A DNA stretch of 64,000 nt from Triatoma infestans (lineage: Eukaryota; Arthropoda; Insecta; Hemiptera; Reduviidae). The notes under the pieces are model-generated. The model was not told the origin of the DNA. It saw only the letters and a list, made by a program, of their open reading frames with translations, and ran no database searches. Shown piece by piece: positions 1 through 11,639 of this stretch. Numbering within the stretch: the stretch's first letter is position 1; every line of letters starts with the position of its first letter. Where the stretch lies: positions 461,001 to 525,000 of the forward strand of contig JAAEAF010000277.1 of the NCBI GenBank assembly GCA_011037195.1, given 5' to 3'. Made by a program: the position numbers and the translations under genes.

Positions 1-821
1 CACTATAAAAGCTGTCCAATCTAATAGTTAAACTTGTACTAATAAGTTTTAGTTTTATATAGTTGTTTGCTACGTAGAACTTTTTTTCAATAAAATATTC
101 TCTATAAAATATATATAATTTTATAATGTTTTGATTTATTTATTTGTCTCCAGATGCTAAATTATTAATTACAATTTAATTAATTATATAAATTTGTCCG
201 CAGTTTATAGTGGAAATTTATTATAGTTAATTGCTAAACAGTTGTGTTTTTAAATAAATCAATACTTCATGTTAAAATTAAAACAGGTGTTGAAAATTAT
301 TTTAGATTCAAGGTAAAAAGTTTATTAAAACTCGGCAGTTTGTATAATGTACATCTGTGCATTTCCCTGTTAGTATTGTTACATTGACCTGTCCTATCGA
401 CCTATATATATATATCTCGGGCCTTTTATTTATATATATATCGGGGATAATTGTGATCGATTAATTTATTTAATCTACAGTAAACATTTCTTTTGAGATT
501 ATTATATTATATATACTTTAACTAAATGTTTAGTTTGGCTTCAAATAAATCAATGGTTGATTGGTTTGATCGTACGTTATTACTGAAGTGAGAAATGTTT
601 CAAATAAAAGTTGCAGCTCTTTGTTATATGTAGTTGATACAGAAAGTTGAGTGCACTTCTGGTTGTTGGATTTCTTACCAAATCGTAAGTACTGTTGGGC
701 TGTTTGTGGAATATCAAGGTTGAGCTTTCTCCGTTTATTCGTTACATGAAACTCAAGTTGGAATTCTTCTTCTTACGGTGAAAGACAAAATTCAAAATAT
801 GTTTGATATTATGAAGTTATA
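1..821. other. AT-rich sequence without recognisable gene
   Basis: No coding frame with credible composition is visible. The stretch contains short TA/ATAT runs near 403-440 and many poly-T/poly-A tracts. I recognise no transposon or RNA gene here. Confidence 0.5.
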
Positions 822-1010
822 TTATTTATAAGGAGATAGTGTCACGTGCTGGCTTGTTGCGGTAGAGGGTGATCCACCGCAGTTATCCTTGTTGTTGCTG
901 TCAGTTGTGTGGATGGTATAGTAGAGGCGAGGACAAAGCTCGTCATAGCTGTCAATATCACAAGCCCGCTTGTGCCTGCTCACTGGGTTCCTCTCCAGTT
1001 CCGGCGGCAC
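822..1010 (-). CDS. Candidate terminal exon, unidentified (62 codons)
   Basis: A minus-strand reading frame runs from about 1010 to a stop at 822. It is clearly richer in GC and more protein-like than its surroundings: it has balanced codon use and charged and aromatic residues (for example RHKRACDIDSYDELC), and it stays open while the flanks are AT-rich. It opens at a GTG rather than an ATG and an in-frame TGA lies about 24 bases upstream, so if real it would be an internal or last exon joined by splicing. I find no strong acceptor: the upstream minus-strand sequence is purine-rich. I recognise no family. It could equally be a chance open frame in a GC-richer patch. Confidence 0.2.
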   Translation of the reverse strand: MPPELERNPVSRHKRACDIDSYDELCPRLYYTIHTTDSNNKDNCGGSPSTATSQHVTLSPYK

Positions 1011-2239
1011 GAATTCTCCATTCCCGTCTCAGCCTTCTCTAACTATTCTTCTTCTTTCTAACCACAGTTCGCCTCCTTCATTCTACCACCTTTTACATCT
1101 TTTTTTAGAAGATGCTTAGTATTTGAAGAGAAGTTAAAGATGGACAACACTTTATATATCTAATACTTATTCTGATAATAATGTATATACTTTATTTGAC
1201 TTTATAAGGTCATCAACCTCAGATTTTCTTTGTCTGTTTCTCTATTAAAGGAAGTATGGCGATCTTACGATTTCAGTTTTTTTGGGAAATACACGTTTTG
1301 ACATCCCCTCATAATGAAAAAAAAAAGTTATGTGAATCCCACGACCTTTTCTTAAAATAGACAAATTTTAATTCCTCGACCAGTCTTTCACACTTCGCTA
1401 TTTCCTCCAAACGCTAAAACCACCTACTTGGCGAAAAATGCAGCACTTAATAATTTTTCTTAGCGTGCTCATTCACCTGGCGGAGAAAAAAAATCACAAA
1501 ACAGCCTTGCCATAGCAGAATCACAGACGTATTGATTCAAAAGCTGTTCATATTACACACATACATACGCGCGAGGCGTTCTCTATTCGTTCCCATTAGA
1601 TGCAATGTTAAACTTTGATCGGCACTATACATTTACCTACAACATACTATATTTCTACATTTGAAATTCTCTATTTCAAATTATTATATTCCATAATCTA
1701 TATTATCTGACTTTCTCTTTCTTTTATTTCAAATTTTCATATAAAATAAAATACGAAATAAATTACGCGTTTGCTAAAACATCGTTACAATCTCAATAGA
1801 GAGAAGGTTTCGACAATAATCATTGTCCATCTTCATCTTGTTGTTTAATTTGTAGTTTGGTAATTAATTACAAAATTGATTTAAAAAGTAACAATTTTTT
1901 TATTTTAGTCACGAAGAATTGTTAAATAACAATTAATAAAGCAATCGTAATAATGATAAAGGAAACAACACTGACTGGTTTGTTGTTACTTTCATTTTCA
2001 TAACAACATCATTCTAAATAATATTACGCTACAGTGTAGAGCCGTACTGTTGTTATTATTTGCTGTTGTTACAATATTGTCTATTACTTTCACCTTACAC
2101 AACTCCAGCAACTTTATGAATTACTTTTTTTTTACAAAGTTGTTTTTAATAAAGTTGTTGTTGATTAACATTGTTTATATTGAATAATAAGGAAATAATA
2201 AATCTTTTATTTTGATATATTTCACGCATTTGCAGTAAA
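1011..2239. other. AT-rich intergenic stretch
   Basis: A CT-rich block sits at about 1018-1095. The rest is AT-rich with no credible frame. A few scattered words resemble the dominant repeat around 1240-1320 (assay words such as gcgatc and fragments like tgggaaatacacgttttgacatc), which suggests a much-decayed copy. Confidence 0.4.
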
Positions 2240-2400
2240 CAGTATATCGAAAGAATCGAATTGGAGTTTTTGACGGGAGTGCATGTTTAAACTGGAATTG
2301 TGTGTGTGTGTGTATGAATGTAATATGTATGTATTTATGAAGGTGTAGCTCAAAATGATAGTTCATTTATGTACCAAGATATTCGACAGGAAGTCGTCGG
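2240..2400 (-). repeat. Dispersed repeat, inverted partner of 3943-4088
   Basis: About 145 bases beginning at tatcgaaagaatcgaatt reappear in reverse complement at 3943-4088, including the (GT)n tract, the gtatgtatttatgaaggtgtag stretch in part and the gcatgtttaaactggaatt stretch in part. The two copies are 1.5 kb apart and differ by scattered substitutions and short indels. They look like two insertions of one dispersed repeat rather than arms of one element. Confidence 0.7.
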
Positions 2401-3080
2401 TCAAAAATCCATCTCTCAAAACGGGAGCGAATGAATGGATTTTTCCATTTTTCAGTGATTTCACCCTAAAACGACTTTAATGATTTTCTTTCATTTTTTA
2501 TTTTCTTTTTCTTTTAAAATGCTATTTCAGCAGCTGACAAACTTTTTAAAAGTTATGAGTATGAACTTGTATCTGGATGTTCTGAAGCTCGATATCAGCG
2601 GATAATTGCTAAATTTATAATATAGTGTGTACAATCCCTAAGACTAGCTGAGAAATGCCCACATTTCATTAATGTCATATAGAAAAAGTCTATCACTTGC
2701 ATTTTGAAACATTTCTCCAGGAAATTGTATTTTTATAGAGTTGCGGGAGCAGTCGGACGTTAAGGTTTCCTTTAAAGTACCATTTCAGTACAAAGTATGG
2801 TTCTATCACCTATTATACTATTGATGTAAACATGCATCAAGCGCGTGAGCATTGTTAGTACTCCAAAAAAATCGGTTACCCGAAGTACTTCTTTACAGAA
2901 TAGATGTTTGATTTATTTTGGAAATTTCTTGAAAAATGGCTGTAGGTATTTCCTGCAAACTTGGAATGCTAACTGTCCAGATATAAACCTATCACTTTTG
3001 TTTGAAACGGTTCTGGCAACCATTTAAAGGGTTTTCTGTGGGTATCCAGTCAGTTATATTCAATTTTTAAACTGCCGCCA
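2400..3080 (-). repeat. Decayed monomers of the dominant repeat
   Basis: The stretch carries the characteristic words of the dominant element in minus orientation: cattttgaaacatttctccagg, aaagtaccatttcag and gaaatttcttgaaaaatggc in variant form. The segment 3018-3080 (ending in the aactgccgcca words) reappears in reverse complement at 4103-4165. Open frames here are shadows of the repeat. Confidence 0.6.
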
Positions 3081-3554
3081 CAAACTTGATTATTGGGTCA
3101 GAGCTCGCTTACCAGCAGAGCTGTCTAACTACCAACTAAAGTAGTAGTTTACTTGCCTTTTTTATCGCAAATATAACTAAACATTTATAAACATTTAAAT
3201 TTTTTTGAAAATTTGTCTGTTAAATTGTATTTAATTTCAATAACAGAAAGCCGTGAGAGAGTGTTGCGCAGAAAATTTTTTTGATAGTTTTGGAAAGGAG
3301 GTTTCAAGTTGATGATTTGATGGTGGCATCCTCTTCATACCTAATCTGGGTTCTTTTGTATTACTTGAATGATACGTCATTCAAGAAACAATATATTCTA
3401 AATCAGAAATTTAAATATAACAATTCACATTACAAATCACTAAATTGAAATAAAGAAAATGGTGAAGCTGTTTAAAGCAAAATATGTATGCATATGATAG
3501 ATAGTATTAGCTTAATGAGGCATGAAGGATCTATTCAAAAACGATTTCAGTCCA

Positions 3555-3555
<1 letters not shown>
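3081..3555. other. Unassigned AT-rich stretch
   Basis: I see no gene and no element that I can delimit. Confidence 0.4.

Positions 3556-3599
<44 letters not shown>
3556..3599. repeat. (AC)n microsatellite
   Basis: An uninterrupted CA/AC dinucleotide run of about 22 units. Confidence 0.95.
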
Positions 3600-3600
<1 letters not shown>

Positions 3601-3892
3601 CCTATTTATTTAAATAAACACTTGGTATATACCACTCTGAGAGTGAATTTTAAAACTGGTCAATAAATCAACTTTGTGGTCAGTGGTTTTTACTAGCATT
3701 GGTGGCACATTCGGTTGTACAGCGTTTTATTGCTTAATGCATAAATATTACCCCAACTTTTATATCTAAATTTAGTTTTTAATGTGCTGCAGATATTTTA
3801 ATAATGACCATGATTAATTTCTTCTTTATATTTGTCATATGTTTCGTTGTAATTGAATTGATTTAAGCGGTCATCTTTATAATCTCTCTTAC
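3600..3892. other. Unassigned AT-rich stretch
   Basis: No gene, RNA or delimitable repeat is seen. Confidence 0.4.
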
Positions 3893-4194
3893 TCTAGGTC
3901 TCTTACTCCAGAGGAAATATTGTAATCGTGTCAAATTACACCTTCCTGTCGAATATATTGGTACCTAAATGAAATATCAATTTTGAGCTACACCTACATA
4001 AATACATTCATATTACATACATACACACACAATTCCAGATTAAACATGCACTCCCGCAAAAACTGCAATTCGATTCTTTCGATATTCAGTGTTCTTAGAA
4101 AGTGGCGGCAGTTTAAAAATTGAATATAACTGACTGGATACCCACAGAGAACCCTTTAAATGAATTTTCTACCGAAACATTGTTCTTAGAAAGT

Positions 4195-4238
<44 letters not shown>
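4195..4238. repeat. (GT)n microsatellite inside the dominant repeat
   Basis: Uninterrupted GT dinucleotides. The position within the element matches the CA/TG tract of the other copies, so the microsatellite is an inherited internal part of the element. Confidence 0.95.
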
Positions 4239-4239
<1 letters not shown>

Positions 4240-4437
4240 TTGCACATAAGCAGATAGCTCAAAAACGAAAAATCGCAGAAAGTTCAAACTTGATATTCCG
4301 TTCAGGAATCTAGCACAATTGTAATCGACGGTAATCTGCCAGTCAAGATTCGTCAACCGGAAGTACAACTTTAGTGATTTTTTTTTTTCACTTGTTTGCG
4401 ATTTTCCCGAGAAGGACTCTATTTTCTTTAAACTTGG

Positions 4438-4618
4438 TTGTATATCATCAGAATCATTTTCCGTGGTAACCTGCTTCATTTTGTGGTCATCGACTTGTTT
4501 CGGGCGTTCGCCCATCTTCAGGATGCGTTTTTCAGAGAGTGTGACAACACAGACTTGCACAGAGCAAATTTAGTTTACACACTGACCGGTCAATGGAACC
4601 AACCACCACCACAACTAT
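4438..4618 (-). mobile_element. Hammerhead-bearing Penelope/retrozyme-like insertion
   Basis: This block interrupts the dominant repeat between an aaacttgg word and its normal continuation tatatcaactacac. In minus orientation it reads as the same unit found at 27282-27600 and 40601-41060, with the words ttgtggtcatcgac, gcccatcttcaggatgcg and cagagcaaat. It also carries a tail block gaaccaaccaccaccacaac (4592-4617, + strand) related to the 3' tail of the other copies. A short tatatca may be duplicated on both sides, but I am not certain of the boundaries. Confidence 0.6.
4488..4525 (-). ncRNA. Hammerhead-ribozyme-like motif, type I, minimal stem III
   Basis: Read on the minus strand: CATC (stem I), core CTGAAGA, one extra T, stem II GGGCG-AA-CGCCC, core GAAAC, then AAGTC and GATG, which pairs with the opening CATC. 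CUGANGA plus GAAA separated by a stem, and a GUC cleavage triplet before the 3' stem I strand, match the hammerhead core. Stem III is reduced to about two pairs, as in the small hammerheads reported from Penelope-like elements. The extra base after A9 departs from the consensus, so activity is unproven. Confidence 0.55.
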
Positions 4619-4800
4619 TTATATATCAACTACACATCTGTCATCTACAACTTTCATTTGAAACATTTCTTTGGGAAAATTCATTTAAGGTGGCTTATGG
4701 GAGTGGGCAATGTTTATGTTTCCCTTTAAAGTGCTATTTTAGTTTATTATACAATTCTATCATCTAAATAATATTAATTGAAACCATATTAAAAGTTGCC

Positions 4801-5665
4801 ATTATTTTCCAAGTTTCGAGAAAGTAGGTAGACCGGAATGTTTTCTTTCTCGCTTTCTGCGATTTTCCGCTTCAAAAAGACAGCTTTTATTTTAGTATAC
4901 TAACTATGAATACAGCATCACTTTGGTTTGGAACTTTTTTCCGGTCAAGTCTATTTAAAGAAATCTCAAATTTCTCAAAAAAGTCATTTTATTAAATGTA
5001 GATTCTCTCATTGATATAAAATTGAAGGCGAGACTTAATTTTTATGGACTGTTGTTTACGAGAGAATCGTGGTAAACTAAATGAAAAAAGCAAACTAATT
5101 TCTTGCCTGTTTAATTAACAAGGGCCAAACATAAACTATTGTTTACATTGTTTACATTAAATGAAAAAAGATTTCTGGAAATGAACCGTTCCTGATAACG
5201 GCTTTTCTTCAAAGTCGGAATTTTAGCAACATATTTAATTCTTTTTAACATGATACATATATAGCCACATAGGCTTAGGTCCCGCGCCATTAGGCACCCG
5301 AATTACAATAATATATATATTTAACCGTATATATATGATATTTCATTGGTGGAAATAGAATAAGTAATCTCTTCCCCTGAGGACCTTGAAAATTAGTTTT
5401 CCCAGAAAAGTTTTTCAAATAAAAGTGATAGATTTAAATGTTTGTGTATCTGCATGTGAATCACAGGAAAATCGGTGGAGCTGTTTGGATAAAATAACAA
5501 AAGTGAACAATTTGATGCAATTATGCTGTTTGCAACATGACATAGGCTATTAAAAACAAAAAAATCTCTTTTTCGTATTCAGCGGACTTTTATCACGTGT
5601 ATTTCCGGTGATAATCTCAATTTTGAAAATTTGACACGATCACAATACTTCCCCTCTTACAGCTG
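4801..5665 (+). repeat. Decayed copies of the dominant repeat
   Basis: The block ends with tatcacgtgtatttccggtgataatctc, a tttgacacgatcacaatact word and the cctcttac end motif near 5627-5660. That is the plus-orientation terminus seen at 12853-12893. Upstream are the ccagaaaagtttttcaaataaaag and aaaatcggtggagctgttt words of the monomer. Confidence 0.55.
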
Positions 5666-5772
5666 TACCATAATGTAAAAAAATTAAAATAAACAATGTC
5701 ACATTGCGAAACTTATTTCCATTAACAAAAAATGAATATAATTATAAAGGGAAAAAATCAAGATTAGCATAC

Positions 5773-5773
5773 A

Positions 5774-5822
<49 letters not shown>
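5773..5822. repeat. (AAT)n microsatellite
   Basis: About 16 ataATA-type trinucleotide units in a row, followed at 5860-5872 by a run of G. Confidence 0.95.
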
Positions 5823-5823
<1 letters not shown>

Positions 5824-6599
5824 CCTCTTAGTAGCACGTAAATGCAATTTGCAATGTTTGGGGGGGGGGGGCATTTTTTCATCGATCCCCGCTTTTTCTT
5901 CGCTTCATGTAATTTTTTGTTTCAAGTTTTTTTGTATGTTAAAATATAAACACGCTAGCGTTCTGCAATATTCATTTTTTCATATAAATATACAAAAAAA
6001 AGCATTACTGCCTTATATTTTAATTTTATTGAGTAAAATATTTATTATAGGAGTAATTAAGAATTTCGTTATTAGAGATAATAAATCATGAATTACAATT
6101 TATAATATAACTTTGATTAGACAATTAAGCATTACTTTATTGTTGTTTAGCACGCAGTATTGTGTAACTATTACAAATCTAACAAAGTATTTATTTATTT
6201 ATTTTTATATATATATATATATAAAATTATAAAAGATTAATTTTATTGTATTTAAACAATTGCCCGATCATGATAGCATAAACTGGTAGCGTTTTGTAAT
6301 GATATATTTAATGATATAATTGATGATTGTTGTTGGCTGATGATTGTAACGGAAATTGTACTACACATTGAGAGTGTGAGAGTGACCGAGAAAGAAATTC
6401 TTTTTATATCTAAGGTCTCTCTCTCTCTCTGACTCTCTCTCTCTCTTGCACAGTCTCTCTCATACTCTATCTTTCTCTCTCTCTCTATTGTTTTCATTAA
6501 TGACCTCTATTTATTAGTTTTGTATAATTATAGGCACTCTAAGGGTGAATGTCTTTACGAGTTTGGTATGCGAGTCATATTTAGATGATTTTGCTTTTT
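5823..6599. other. Unassigned stretch with CT-rich block
   Basis: No credible gene is present. A run of 11 G lies at about 5861-5871, an (AT)n tract near 6210-6223, and a CT-rich simple-sequence block at about 6414-6490. The minus-strand open frame over the CT block is a product of that simple sequence. Confidence 0.5.
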
Positions 6600-6719
6600 A
6601 GTGGCTCTTGCTCCTCCTTAGTAAGAGGAAATATTGAGATCGTATGAAGTTTTCCAAATTGAATTTTTTATTATCATAAACGCGCACCCAAATTTTTGTA
6701 GCCGTTTATTTCTTTAGTG

Positions 6720-7540
6720 GAAACCAGGCTCGGCAAATAAGATATACTTTTTAGAAAAACTAGAAAATAAATTTCCCAGTGCCTACGTACTCTACACAGA
6801 CGGTTCAAAACCGCACAAGGTGTATAGGATGTGCGGTCTTTGGCGAGCTCCAGGATACCAGCTATCAATACCGGCTTAACTAGTTACTCTGTATTCATGG
6901 CAGAACTCGTTGGAATCCATCAAAGTTTACAAATTGCATAGGCATTAAATAATACCGTTCTATTATCTTTTTATCTGATAGTAAAAGTGTTGTAACGAAA
7001 TTAAACCACCCGGGGAAGGTTGCTCCACTTTTTCTATTAGAAACTGCAAAACTTGTGAATAATATAGCCCTGAGTGAACCAGTTCACTTAATCTGGATAA
7101 AGGCCCGTTCAGGGCTAAAAAGAAATGAAGTGGCAGATGCGAGGGCCAAAGAGGCTCTGATATCAAATAAGTTGCCCTGCCCCAGCATACTGTTCATCTT
7201 CTGGCATAGAAAGTAATTATAAAATTAAATCTTGTTCATTATGGCAAAATTAATACAAAATCAATGCCAAACAGAAAAGACAGTTTAATGCCGTCATCGA
7301 ACCATCCATCCCTAAAAAGCCATGGTTTCATGACTTCATCGAGGAGAGAAAATTCTATGGCACGCTGACGCGACTAAGATTTAATCACAACTAGAAACAC
7401 ATCATTTAACTGTTGGCTAGGCATCATCTACATCAGTGGTACTTACTTTTGTGATGCGGAATCGGTCGCAAACGCAAACCATCTAATTCTGGCATGCCCT
7501 AAGTATGGCAAGAACAGAAATAAATTATGGAAATAATCAT
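6720..7540 (+). pseudogene. Non-LTR retrotransposon relic: RNase H and C-terminal zinc-knuckle region
   Basis: Conceptual translation with frame changes gives an RNase H start (LYTDGSK at about 6790), a later segment (HLIWIKARSGLKRNEVADA, about 7086-7140) matching the end of RNase H domains, and then FIEERKFYGTLTRLRFNH (about 7337-7388). A final segment CDAESVANANHLILACPKYG (about 7455-7510) is the Cys-Cys-His-Cys knuckle that closes ORF2 in RNase H-bearing non-LTR elements. Many stops and indels separate these pieces, so it is dead. No RT segment is visible upstream. The arrangement is that of I/LOA-type elements; the clade is not resolved. Confidence 0.75.
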
Positions 7541-8010
7541 ATAAACAAGTTGTATCTTGCCAGCAAATTTAAATATTTTTTTAGCAACAGAAAACACAAA
7601 ACCATATACACAAGTATTTGAATACATTAAATTAAATAGAATTTCGGGTATTACAGGTTTATGTATCAGTGACCATTAATATAACATATGTTGGCCAATT
7701 TACAACAACAAAAGGCCGTTATTTTGGGGGGGGGGGGATGGATTGAGTTTGGGTAGTTTTGCGGAATTTTTGACATTGAATTTCACATTTTATGAGTGTG
7801 GCACTCATTTTCTAGACTACTGTCTGCTGGAAGTGCGACTGCAATTCTATGTGGGAAGTTACTGTCATCCCATTCATCTCTGTATATTTGATGTCAGGAG
7901 GACAAATGAGTAAAATTTTATTGTTTAAAGAGAATCTGACATTTTATATATATAACTGTATTACCAACAGTAAGAGAATGTAGTGTGAGTGTTTGTCACA
8001 CCGGATTTGT
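7541..8010 (-). repeat. Unassigned sequence followed by a distal end of the dominant repeat
   Basis: A run of G at about 7725-7737 is followed by monomer words. At 7970-8013 comes the hairpin end of the dominant repeat in minus orientation (cagtaagagaatgtagtgtg, then the cacaccggattt word). Confidence 0.55.
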
Positions 8011-8378
8011 GTTAAAGGGCGCATATTTCTGATGAACGTTCATTTTTAAAACTATGACACCCTCATAGTGCTTTCTTTTATGACTGCAGCAAGAGAATCT
8101 AAAACACTACTTACAAATACTTTAACATTTTCCCACTAACTGAAGAGATACGTATTTTTAGGAAGAGGTATTTTTCTTTGAAAATGCTGAATATAGCATG
8201 TGTTGTGGCCTAGCTTATTAGGTCAAGGTTGATCATTACAACCATATATACGGATGCTTGTTAACACGACCAATTATTTTTAAAAACTAATTATTTCCAT
8301 TCTTAAAAAAAAAAATCGAAATATTTTTTCTATATTTTTTTAATTTTAGAGATATATTCATGTTTGCTCTGATTTTTA

Positions 8379-8796
8379 CTTCCTCTAACTGCTATTACAG
8401 GAAGTATTGCGATCTGCAAGATTTTCGAAATTGAGTTTTCACTGGAAATACACGTTTTGAAGTCTCCTGAGACCAAAAAAGGTTTTTTTTGGAAATTGGG
8501 TGTGTGTGAAAAGAATATATCAAAAACGAAAAGTTGCAGGAAGTTCAAAATTGGTATTCCGTTTAGGTACTGAACCGTCGACGGTTTTCCGTTTAGATAC
8601 CATCGCATCAGACACGAAGATTTCGGACAAAATCCACCAACCGGAAGTGCCGCTTTACTGAATGTTTTTTTTCGGTTTTTGTGATTTTCTCCATAAAAAT
8701 GCCGACAGTCTTAAACACTAATAAGAATTGTAAGTGTGAAGAAAATTTGCCATTTTGTCGCAGTAAGAAAAAGTTGTGTGAGTGTTTCACACCAGA
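8379..8796 (-). mobile_element. Short (0.42 kb) copy of the dominant repeat, both ends present
   Basis: The left end is cttcctctaactgctattac followed by aggaagtattgcgatc. The right end is cagtaagaaaaagttgtgtg, the hairpin arms GTGTGA and TCACAC, and CCAGA. Between them there is only one monomer, with one accggaagt near 8640 and a very short GT run. It is therefore a contracted version of the 1.0 kb copies at 11895-12893 and 46763-47760, with fewer tandem monomers. Confidence 0.7.
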
Positions 8797-8939
8797 TTTC
8801 TTCCTTTAATATTTATTAAATTAAGTATTTAATTTATGATTATGTTAAAATTTATTTAGATGAATTATTGCAAAAAAAAATAAATCAGTAGGATCAAGGA
8901 TTAAGTAATTTCACCACCCATTTAGCAAATTTTCTTCGA

Positions 8940-10430
8940 ACAGAAATATTGGCAACATTAGGTTGCCACTGCTTAATATTTATAAGGCGAGAGGAGCCTA
9001 AACGTAAAAGTCATTGTGCCGTCGGAAATAAACTTTCTCTGAAAAACGTGACATATAAAAAAATGATACAATTGTGTGCAGATTCGTGTAAAGTTGGAGA
9101 AAATAAAAGAAAATCGTTCACCTATAGACGCACTTCCGGTTTACAGATTTAGACCAAGTTTGGCCTTTGTTTCGTTCTCTTATTGCTAAGAAAGAAATTG
9201 TTTTTAGTGTATTAAAAAAAAATCAAAAAATAATGGTCAATAATTAACTAATTCTCTTCAAACGGTTAGTTCTTACTGTTTAGATGTTTAATTTCCAACA
9301 GTTTACATGAATGGGAAGCATTTAAACTTTACAATACGACTTTTTGAGACAACCTTCCCCTCCTTTCAAAAACCTCTTAAATGATAGTCGGAAAGAAGGT
9401 TCCAACAAAAGTGTTAGGTAGGTCTCTCTCTATTTATGGTTAGTATAATAAGTTTAATGAAATCCCGTCGGTGTTTTTTTCGCAGGAATCTGAAAAAAAT
9501 GTTCAATAAGAAAGAAGAAAGTCGCACTTTCCGTCAACCGTTTTTCTTCATTATCTGAGTTTTGACAACAAATTTAATTCTGATTAATATTATATGGACG
9601 ATAGAATGATATAATAAACTGAAATAGCACTTAGAGGAAAGCGTAACCCTATTCCCCCCCCCCAAACCTCCTTAAATTAATTTTCCCAGAAAAATGTTTC
9701 CAGCTGTAGCTGTTTGTATCTGTTGTTAATATACCAAATTTAAAGAAAATCGTTGGAGCCGCTTTCAGCTGCCAAAACTGAAAAATCCATTCAGTAAAGT
9801 GGTACGTCCGGTTCTAAAACTGTATTGTCAATCTCCTGGTGGAACTTAAACGAAATATCAAGTTTGAATTTTCTGTGATTTTCCGTATTTGAGTTATACT
9901 GACCATTGACAGAGACCAGTTTCTAAAAATCACTTTTTCGGACTTGCGGGTCCACAAAACTCACATTTCCGGTGAAAACTCTATGTCGAAAATTTGACAC
10001 GATTGTAACATTTGCCCTTCATATAGAAGTGAGAGAAAGTAAAAACCGCAAAAACTCAAACGATATTCCTTTTAAAGCATCACTTTTATTCCTTAAAATA
10101 GCAGCCGAATATAGAGCAACATCGATTGCTCAAATACCATTGATTTTAGAAGTACGCTTTTTTTACTGAATTGGTTTTTCAGTTTTTCACGATTTTTTCC
10201 GAAAACGGCGTCAACCAGTTTCTATAAACTTCATGTTTTAAGTATACCAAAATATGTCGTGTCACTTTTATTTCAAATATTTATAAAAAAAAATCGAATT
10301 TTTGGGTCGTTGCTGCGGGAACTTTAATTTTACCTTTTAAAGGCCACTTCGATATAATGTTGTATAAGATGTACTTTATAATATTAATAACTGTACTTTA
10401 TAATAGCAATAACTGTATGCTAGAATTCCA
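8940..10430. repeat. Series of decayed copies of the dominant repeat, both orientations
   Basis: Plus-oriented monomer words include acttccggtttacagattt at about 9130, caaataaa/aaaatcgttggagccg near 9750 and the end block tttgacacgattgtaacatt to gagagaaagtaaa at about 9992-10040. A minus-oriented fragment follows directly (accgcaaaaactcaaacg to the gtatgctagaattccaaattt block at about 10430). No gene is visible. Confidence 0.6.
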
Positions 10431-11028
10431 AATTTGACGATAATCGATAGTCGAAAATATTTCACACTAATCCGCTGTATTACTTCCTCTTTCAACCAGT
10501 AAAAGAAAGATTTAGTAACGTTTGAAGAATATTGTTGACTAATCAATTTATGTGTAGATATTGGGTAAGATTAGCAATGATAATCATGGTGGCTGGGGGT
10601 TTAGACAATTTTTGTTGTTTAAACAAAAACGTGTTTATAATTATTATTACATAATTTAAAGTTTATAAAACTGTCGATAAATGTTAATGTATCTGCCATC
10701 TAGCGGTCGGTTGGTGAGTTGTACTGACTTGCTAACAATCACCGCACTACAGCGCTGCTTACTACTATGCTGCTGTGGTTGTTGCCAGTAGTAATTTAGT
10801 TGGAGACCACGTGGTGTGTAGTGTCACTGCAGCCAATCGCTAATATTAATCACAAAAAACCGTTACGAATAAACTTACACCTAGGTCGGCCTACTAATTA
10901 ATTATTCTTGATAATATCAAATTATTTTTCTTTTTCATAGCCATTTCATCCTATCATTTATCATATTTTTTAGTTATAAACAATGTTTTGGTGTTCGTTA
11001 CGACCGTTGTATTCAGTGTTGAAAATAG
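10431..11028. other. Unassigned stretch
   Basis: A slightly GC-richer patch at about 10690-10850 has no long frame. No element boundary is recognised. Confidence 0.4.
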
Positions 11029-11069
11029 ATGTTGAGGTTCGGCCATAAAAAAAACTCTTTTTAAACTTT

Positions 11070-11104
11070 CATCGACGTTTCGGCAAAATTGCCTTCTCCA
11101 GGGT
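11070..11104 (-). ncRNA. Degenerate hammerhead-like motif (left arm of foldback)
   Basis: On the minus strand: CCCTGGAGA, an extra A, stem II GGCAA-TT-TTGCC, then CGAAAC, GTC and GATG. The core CTGGAGA deviates from CUGANGA at A6, which should abolish cleavage. Stem II and the GAAAC-GUC side are intact. Confidence 0.4.
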
Positions 11105-11603
11105 CTGTACAAAGGTTTTAATACAAATCAGAAAAGAAAAAACAACATAAAACATAAATTTAAAATAAATATTTCCAAATAAAAATTATTTAAAAATAAA
11201 CTACACAAATAAACTAAATAAACAGTGTAAAATATATATATGACTATTGCTGCAGAACAGATCAATAATAAACTACATCACAACTATTGAAACTTTGACA
11301 ATATTAGCATATATAAGAGTAAAATATGGAAATTTTTGTAAGTACAATTTCTATGTTATTTCCATATTTTACTCTTATATATGCTAATATTGTCAAAGTT
11401 TCAATATTGTGATGTATTTATTATTGATCTGTTCTGCAGCATTAGTCTGTATGTATATATTAATATATATATATATATATACAACTCTTATTTAGTTTAT
11501 TTGTGTAGTTTATTTTAAATAATTTTTATTTGAAAATATTTATTTTAAACTTATGTTTTATGTTGTTTTTTCTTTTCTGATTTGTATTAAAACCTTTGCA
11601 CAG

Positions 11604-11639
11604 ACCTTGAAGAAGGCAAATTAATACCGAAACGTCGGT
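11604..11639 (+). ncRNA. Degenerate hammerhead-like motif (right arm of foldback)
   Basis: Reads ACC, TTGAAGA, A, GGCAAATTAATACC, GAAAC, GTC, GGT. ACC and GGT could form stem I across the presumed cleavage triplet GTC. C3 of the core is T and stem II is weakened, so this copy looks decayed. Comparing both arms suggests an ancestor with CTGAAGA and a GGC/GCC stem II. Confidence 0.4.

Larger units (their letters stand above)
3893..4800 (-). repeat. Copy of the dominant repeat, carrying other insertions
   Basis: It begins with the subterminal ctcttactc/gaggaaatattg words and the atcgtgtcaaatt word that mark one end of the element. It then runs through a (GT)n tract at 4195-4238, the aaaaacgaaaaatcgcagaaag block, an accggaagt at about 4360 and the tttgaaacatttctttgggaaaattca block near 4650. 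Other repeats interrupt it: the 3943-4165 segment and the hammerhead-bearing unit at about 4438-4618. The distal hairpin end is missing. Confidence 0.65.

Noticed and set aside
3556..3599. CRISPR-like or other array at the AC/GT tracts
   Set aside because: They are pure dinucleotide microsatellites without repeat-spacer structure, in eukaryotic DNA.
4186..4560. 124-codon minus-strand protein with a His-Thr run
   Set aside because: It is a translation of the hammerhead unit, repeat monomer and the (GT)n tract; no selection-like composition.
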